Assembly (NCBI GenBank): GCA_019637295.1
Contig: JAHBVX010000007.1
Location: 372,001-436,000 of the forward strand
DNA: 64,000 bases
DNA from: Polyangiaceae bacterium
GTDB taxonomy: Bacteria > Myxococcota_A > Polyangia > Polyangiales > Polyangiaceae
Direction of reading: 5' to 3'
In this document: in pieces, positions 59,270 through 64,000 of the stretch
How the letters are laid out: every line of letters starts with the position of its first letter
Position numbering within the stretch: the stretch's first letter is position 1
The notes under the pieces: generated by a model
What the model was told of the DNA's origin: nothing
Seen by the model: only the letters and a program-made list of their open reading frames with translations
Databases searched by the model: none
Made by a program: the position numbers and the translations under genes

Positions 59270-60526
59270 TCAACCGTTCTTCCGCCGCGCGTCTCCGGCG
59301 ATGGCGCGCGAATAGGCCCGATTTTGTGCCGCCGTGGCCAACACGAGCACGACGGCTGCCGCCATCCCGAGCGCGGCTAGCAGGGTCGGATCCGATTTGA
59401 GCGCGGCCAGGGTCAGCCCGCCCACGACCGAGGCCAGCGGCAGCGCGACGCCGATGACCCAGGTTCGGCTCTGGGCGCGTCGCTCGGGTGGCAGCACTTC
59501 GTAGAGCAAGTTGGCGATGGGCGTGCGCACCGCGTTGCGCAGCTCGGACTCCACCGCGCGCGCGCCGAGCGCCAGCGCGGCCGAGGGTGGCAGCAGGGAG
59601 AGCCCCGCCTGCGCCAACAGGTAGCACGTTGCCCAGCCGAGATTCAGCACCGGCAGCGCGCCGCGCTGCAGCCAGCGGCCCACGGCGCCCAGCTGCAGCA
59701 GGACGGCGACCGTCCCCGCGAGCGCGAAGTAGAGGCCAAGCACACGAGCCAGCGCGAGCTCGTCGAAGCGTGCCTCGAGGATGGCGCCGCTCTGCGTGGT
59801 CAAGGCCAGTCGGCCGATGGCCAGCGCGACCGAACCCACCACGATGGCGGCGAGCAGTCCGCGCGCGGACGTCGCGGGTGAGCCGGAGCCCACGAGCGAG
59901 GCGGGCGCTTCGAGCTCGACGGACAGGTCTGCCTCGCTGGCGGGCCGCAGCTCGTAGCGCGCGACGCGGTGAGACCACAGCGCGCCTGCTGCCTGCGCCG
60001 CGGCGCCGAGCGCGAAGGCCACGCTCGGCCCGAGCGACCCGCCGATGGCGAGCGCGGGCCCCGCGAGGATCGCGCCGGCGCGGCCGAGCCCGTACACCAC
60101 CGGCAACGTGCGCGCAGCGCGAGAGGCGAGCGCCGCGAGGGCCAGAACGCCGAAGTGAATGACCCGCAGGCGAGTGAGCACACCCACCACGACGAACGCG
60201 AGCAGGGGACCGGAGGCCGTCGGGATCAGGAGCGCCAGGAGGGCCAGCAGTAGGGCAGAGCCGAGCTGCAGCGCGCCGACGACGGCCCACGGCGAGCGTG
60301 GGCGCGCCCAGCGATCGATGCACAGACTGGCCACGACCTCGGCCGCCGCACGCAGGGCGAGGGCGAGGGGAAGCGCGGGGGCGCCGACGCGGGACAGCAG
60401 CGCGACCAGCGCCGCACCCTCGGTCAGCACCTCCACGAACGAGGACAACGCCATCAGTCCGCCCAGCCGTCGCGTTGGCGGGCCATCGCCCGGGCTCAGG
60501 CCCAGGAGGGTAGCCGGTCGGCTCAG
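59270..60526 (-). CDS. MFS-like membrane transporter, probable CTG start
   Basis: About 418 residues with ten or more membrane segments. The ATG at 60454 would cut into the first membrane segment (RLGGLMALSSFVEVLTEGAA). The frame stays open upstream to a CTG at 60526-60524 that overlaps the upstream stop as CTGA and has GGAGG five bases before it, so I take CTG as the start (24 extra residues). A loop near the middle is acidic (EADLSVELEAPASL). It resembles MFS/POT-like transporters, but the substrate is unknown. Confidence 0.7.
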   Translation of the reverse strand: MSRPATLLGLSPGDGPPTRRLGGLMALSSFVEVLTEGAALVALLSRVGAPALPLALALRAAAEVVASLCIDRWARPRSPWAVVGALQLGSALLLALLALLIPTASGPLLAFVVVGVLTRLRVIHFGVLALAALASRAARTLPVVYGLGRAGAILAGPALAIGGSLGPSVAFALGAAAQAAGALWSHRVARYELRPASEADLSVELEAPASLVGSGSPATSARGLLAAIVVGSVALAIGRLALTTQSGAILEARFDELALARVLGLYFALAGTVAVLLQLGAVGRWLQRGALPVLNLGWATCYLLAQAGLSLLPPSAALALGARAVESELRNAVRTPIANLLYEVLPPERRAQSRTWVIGVALPLASVVGGLTLAALKSDPTLLAALGMAAAVVLVLATAAQNRAYSRAIAGDARRKNG

Positions 60527-61074
60527 CGCGACCTCCGGTCCGGGGAACAGATCCGAGCGCTGAACGGGCCACGGAGGTGGGTCGCCGGGTGGTCGCCGTC
60601 GCCGGAGGACTCGAACGCGAGCAACCCTTCGATGCCGCCGCGCGGCCCGAGCTCGACCCTCCGGAGGAGCAGCTCGCCCCCCGCGGGCAGGACGGCGCTA
60701 CCGCTCCCGCGGCGCACGGTGGGAAGCGCCAGGGCCGAGGTGGAGCGCTCGAGGCTGCCCTCGCCCGGCCAGGGGTAGCTCGCGCGGCCCAGGCTGCGTC
60801 CGTTCGGCACGATGACAGTCACGGTCACGAGCACGTGATCGTCCGTCGGCAGCGAGAGCGCACCGCAGTCTGCCGGATAGCTCGAGAGCGAGACACGCAG
60901 CTCGCGTCTGAGACCAGGAATGTCGACCAGCTCCGCCCAGGCCGCGACGGGTTGGAACACGAAGGTGTCCCTCTCGCCGGGCGCGAGCGAGACATGGATG
61001 TCTGTCGCGCGCTCCGCGCGGCACGTCGTCGCGAGCAGCAGCAACGAGCCCACCAGGATCAGCCGCGGGCGCAT
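60523..61074 (-). CDS. Secreted protein of unknown function
   Basis: 183 residues. A signal sequence (MRPRLILVGSLLLLATTCRA) is followed by a mixed beta-rich domain (TDIHVSLAPGERDTFVFQP, VLVTVTVIVPNG) with Cys near the middle and end. The segment LATTC could also be a lipobox. It is second in the operon after the kinase, three bases from it, and before the MFS-like gene. I do not recognise the family. Confidence 0.6.
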   Translation of the reverse strand: MRPRLILVGSLLLLATTCRAERATDIHVSLAPGERDTFVFQPVAAWAELVDIPGLRRELRVSLSSYPADCGALSLPTDDHVLVTVTVIVPNGRSLGRASYPWPGEGSLERSTSALALPTVRRGSGSAVLPAGGELLLRRVELGPRGGIEGLLAFESSGDGDHPATHLRGPFSARICSPDRRSR

Positions 61075-61077
61075 GGC

Positions 61078-64000
61078 TCAAGGGTGCGCGCCAGCGACGC
61101 CTGCGCTCGCGTCGAGCGGCCAGGTCAGCCGCTCCAGAACCGGGCCGAGCCGACCGAGCGCGCTTCGCAATGACCCCACGGTCGCGCGCATGCGCGGATC
61201 CCGTCTCAAACAGGCAGCCAGCAGCACCCCGAGCTCTGCTTGCGCCGGGTGAGCTGCGAACCGGGCCAGCGCCGGGGGCCAACCATCGTGCGAGACGTGG
61301 GCGGACGCGAGCGCGAGCTCGTCGTCGCCCTCGAACAGCGCGGTGGCGGTGAGCAGCTCGAAGGCTACGGCGCCGAAGGAGTACACGTCCGCCGGGGGTG
61401 GCGTGGGGAGGTGGTCCTCGGGCACGACGCCGAGCACCTCGGGCGCGCAGTACTCCACGGTGCCGCAACCGGGCCGGAGTTGGCGTCCGCTCAAGCCAAA
61501 GTCCACCAGCACGGGGATCGTGCCCTCCCGCAAGATGACGTTGGACGGCTTGACGTCCAGGTGTCCCACTCCGGCCTGGTGCAGGGCCGCGAGCCCCGCC
61601 AGGATGCCGTCCAGGTAGGCGAGCACCCGCGCCGTGTTCAGGCTCCGGCTGCGCACCAGACGATCGAGCGGGACGCCCTTGATCAGCTCCATGACCAGGA
61701 TGGGCTTGGGGCGCGCGGCCAAGTCGAAGGTGACGAAGCGTGCCAAGTTCGGGTGAGCGGGAAGCCCGAGCAGGGCCGTGGCCTCTTCCCGAAACAGCTG
61801 CATGAACTGTTGCTCGCTCAAGCTGCGGGCGGTCGTCGGATCGTACTGCGGGACCTTGAGCGCGAAGGTTTCGGCCTCCTCGTCGTGACGATCCTCCAGG
61901 CGCCGGGCCAGAAACACGCTGCTGCCGCCGCCCGCACCGAGGGCGCGCACCACGAAGAACGCGCCGATCGTCCGGCGCGGCAAGAGCCAGTCGGGTAGGG
62001 CGTCGCGCCGTCGCTCGAGCGGAATCACCTCGAGATCCGGCGGCGCCGCGATGGGCAGCGAGACGAGCCGCATGAGCACGTGGCGCGCGGCGTCGGCGAT
62101 GGGCACTGGAAGCTCGGCGACCAGCTCCTGGGTGGCCATCGACACTTGGCGTTCGTTGGGCGGAACCCCGCTGGACACGGCGCGCTCGACCAAGCTCGAC
62201 AAGTGCGCCACGTCGGTCACGACCGTGATGTTCGCCCCGGCGTCGTGGCGGAGCACGCGCCTGCGGGTGGCCGAGAGCAGCTCCCGCAGCGCGTCGGCGG
62301 AGGCCTCCACCTCGTCCACGGGTGCAGCGCCGGACGCGGCGTCCGTGACCAGCTCCTCCATACCGCGGGCAGCCGCGATGGCCTCGAGTCCACGCGCGAG
62401 CCTGAGCAGCGCTTGCCGGAGCGCTTCGGCTCGATGCGTCCCGCCCGCAGAGACGCGAGCCAGGCGGAAGACGCGGCGTGCGACGTTCACGTCGTCCTCA
62501 CGCCTCGAGGTGGAGAAGGTCACCGAGTCGGTGCCCTCGGACTCCGGGCTCCGTTGCTGGCGGATGGGGCTGAGGAAAGAGGCGTAGGTCTCGGTCACGC
62601 TCTGCACGTCCACGTGGGTGGAGGCCTCGGCGATCATCGCGACGCTGTGGCGGTCCGTCAGGTGATCCGCCGTGAGCAGCAGGATGTCCGCGGGCTCGGC
62701 CACGGCCTCCCGCACCGCGGCGTCGAGGGTGCGCGCCAGGGTGGCGCACAAGATCCGATGCACGGACGCGTCGGGGCCTGCGGCCAAGCGCGTGAACAGC
62801 ACTTGCATGCAGCGCACCAGTCGCGCGCTGACGCGTTCGCGCTCGCTCTCCCCGTCCGACGCGATGGTCTCGGTGTCGACCAGGTGCAGGAGGGCTCGCA
62901 GGCGGCGGGACGTCGCGACGGAGCCGCTCCGGCTCCAGGGTGCGGTCAGCGCCGTCTGCTCGGCGTCGAGCAGGTAGTCGCCCAGCCGATTGCGCAGCAC
63001 CTCGAGGTCGGCGACGGTGCCCTCGGCGTCGCCCGGACTGCGGCCGAGCAGCATCAGATCGAACAGCCGCGAGCGCTCCAGCACCGCGTTGTCGAGGTCG
63101 GCGAGGCTCTCCACCAGCTCCGTGAGGGTGGACTCGTCGTGGGGGTCGAAGCTGAGCGCGGTCAAGGCCGTGCCGGAGGCGACGGACAGCGCGCGCTGGG
63201 CCAAGTCGAAGGCCGCGCGAGCGCCGCCGGTCTCGTACGCATGCACGGCCGTGCGCACCCGATCCGAGAGCAAGGTCTCCGTGTCGTCCCGGTCCAGGAT
63301 CTCGAGGGCGCGCCTCGTCAGCCCCCGCAGCGCCGGGCTCTCGGTGTCGAGCTTGGACGCGAGCACGCCGCGCAGCATGCCGGCCGCGCGCTCGCCAAAG
63401 GAGGGGTGGACCATGTCCGCGAGCAGCTCGGCGAGGGCCTCGGCGACGTCCGGGCGCCGGGTGGCCGCCAGCCGGTCGAGCAGCTCCTCGGCGGCGTCGG
63501 GCTCGGCCTCCACCACCGGGCCGAGGCCCCAGATCATCGTGGCGAGGATGCCGGGATCGCGCTTCGGGACCTCGCCCTGGAGCACCGAGCCGAGGATCCG
63601 CATGGCGCCGCTGGGATCGCCGACCAGGCAGGCGACCAGCGAGACCGCGGCGCGACGCCACTCGGTCGGCGTGAGCTTCAGATCGAGCTTCTCGTGGATC
63701 TGATCGAGCAGGTGGCTGTCGACGGACGCGAGCAGCCCGCGCGCGATCGCGGCGTGTCGCCACACGAGCGGCTCCCGGTCGGCGAGCAGCGCGCGTCGCG
63801 CGGGGCGGACCAGCTCGGACGCGAGCAGATCCTTCGGCAGCATGTCACCCTGCTGCGTGCGGTACACGGCCTCGCGCGCGGCGTGCTCGACCAGCTTCGC
63901 GGCCTGTCGCCGCGCGGTCAGCGGTCCGCTGGACGGGCGGATGACCCACCGCTCGGTCAGCTCGCGCCGGGCCACCAGGCAGTAGGCGAGCGCCCCAGCG
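61078..64000 (-). CDS. Eukaryote-like Ser/Thr protein kinase with large N-terminal region (5' end outside window)
   Basis: At least 974 residues; the frame stays open to the window edge, so the true start is beyond it. The kinase domain is at the C-terminus (about residues 670-930 of the visible part): Gly loop GAGGGSSVFLARR, Lys in FALKVPQ, catalytic loop HLDVKPSNVIL, DFG and YCAPEV. The HRD Arg is replaced by Leu (HLD), a non-RD-like change. The preceding 640 residues are mainly helical with leucine-rich segments and no recognised domain; HEAT-like repeats are possible. It is first in an operon with a secreted protein and the MFS-like gene. Confidence 0.88.
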   Translation of the reverse strand, partial: AGALAYCLVARRELTERWVIRPSSGPLTARRQAAKLVEHAAREAVYRTQQGDMLPKDLLASELVRPARRALLADREPLVWRHAAIARGLLASVDSHLLDQIHEKLDLKLTPTEWRRAAVSLVACLVGDPSGAMRILGSVLQGEVPKRDPGILATMIWGLGPVVEAEPDAAEELLDRLAATRRPDVAEALAELLADMVHPSFGERAAGMLRGVLASKLDTESPALRGLTRRALEILDRDDTETLLSDRVRTAVHAYETGGARAAFDLAQRALSVASGTALTALSFDPHDESTLTELVESLADLDNAVLERSRLFDLMLLGRSPGDAEGTVADLEVLRNRLGDYLLDAEQTALTAPWSRSGSVATSRRLRALLHLVDTETIASDGESERERVSARLVRCMQVLFTRLAAGPDASVHRILCATLARTLDAAVREAVAEPADILLLTADHLTDRHSVAMIAEASTHVDVQSVTETYASFLSPIRQQRSPESEGTDSVTFSTSRREDDVNVARRVFRLARVSAGGTHRAEALRQALLRLARGLEAIAAARGMEELVTDAASGAAPVDEVEASADALRELLSATRRRVLRHDAGANITVVTDVAHLSSLVERAVSSGVPPNERQVSMATQELVAELPVPIADAARHVLMRLVSLPIAAPPDLEVIPLERRRDALPDWLLPRRTIGAFFVVRALGAGGGSSVFLARRLEDRHDEEAETFALKVPQYDPTTARSLSEQQFMQLFREEATALLGLPAHPNLARFVTFDLAARPKPILVMELIKGVPLDRLVRSRSLNTARVLAYLDGILAGLAALHQAGVGHLDVKPSNVILREGTIPVLVDFGLSGRQLRPGCGTVEYCAPEVLGVVPEDHLPTPPPADVYSFGAVAFELLTATALFEGDDELALASAHVSHDGWPPALARFAAHPAQAELGVLLAACLRRDPRMRATVGSLRSALGRLGPVLERLTWPLDASAGVAGAHP

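Overview
The window is a GC-rich bacterial chromosome segment, densely packed with short operons and with no gene-free stretch longer than about 300 bases. It most resembles a myxobacterium of the Sorangium/Polyangiales type (Myxococcota). The reasons are a mevalonate pathway operon, many lipoproteins with Gly/Ser or Ala/Pro linkers, an OmpA protein with thrombospondin type 3-like repeats, a Pro-Gly zinc-ribbon protein with KGTML motifs, and a eukaryote-like Ser/Thr kinase. The species is inferred, not shown. No insertion sequence, phage gene, CRISPR array or plasmid function was seen.

Layout. 0-2.4 kb: end of thioredoxin reductase, a family 4 uracil-DNA glycosylase and two small membrane proteins. 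2.4-5.7 kb: a minus-strand envelope group (DUF4398 lipoprotein, OmpA/TSP3 protein, outer-membrane protein). 5.8-9.3 kb: lexA with a candidate self-regulated promoter, then an ExbB-ExbD-TonB set followed by a cyclic-nucleotide-binding protein. 9.5-14.5 kb: a 5'-nucleotidase, a dipeptide epimerase and two acyl-CoA dehydrogenases. 14.6-18.2 kb: an unknown protein, the ATPase YchF, a DUF2752 protein and the zinc-ribbon repeat protein.

18.4-27.3 kb: a complex I operon nuoE-F-J-K-L-M-N that lacks A-D, G, H and I. Its NuoL carries a His-rich loop and a C-terminal PKD-like extension. 27.3-30.1 kb: lipoproteins. 30.1-36.5 kb: a minus-strand operon running from prenyltransferase through mevalonate kinase, diphosphomevalonate decarboxylase, phosphomevalonate kinase and HMG-CoA reductase to hisC and a TPR lipoprotein. 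The type 2 IPP isomerase (fni) lies at 38.1 kb, so everything from HMG-CoA to polyprenyl diphosphate is encoded within 9 kb; only HMG-CoA synthase is missing.

39.3-46.6 kb: a secreted sugar dehydrogenase-like lipoprotein, then the proteostasis cluster tig-clpP-clpX-lon. 46.7-51.8 kb: a membrane hydrolase, tRNA-Val, a fused DUF2064/family 2 glycosyltransferase, a beta-CASP nuclease, a Cys-rich lipoprotein and tRNA-Asp. 51.8-64 kb: an atypical membrane-anchored GspE/PilB-like ATPase with a small partner, an L,D-transpeptidase, an orphan chemoreceptor with a coupled lipoprotein, and an operon of a large kinase, a secreted protein and an MFS-like protein that probably starts at CTG.

Most functional calls rest on motifs read by eye. 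Start codons are uncertain for several genes and are flagged.
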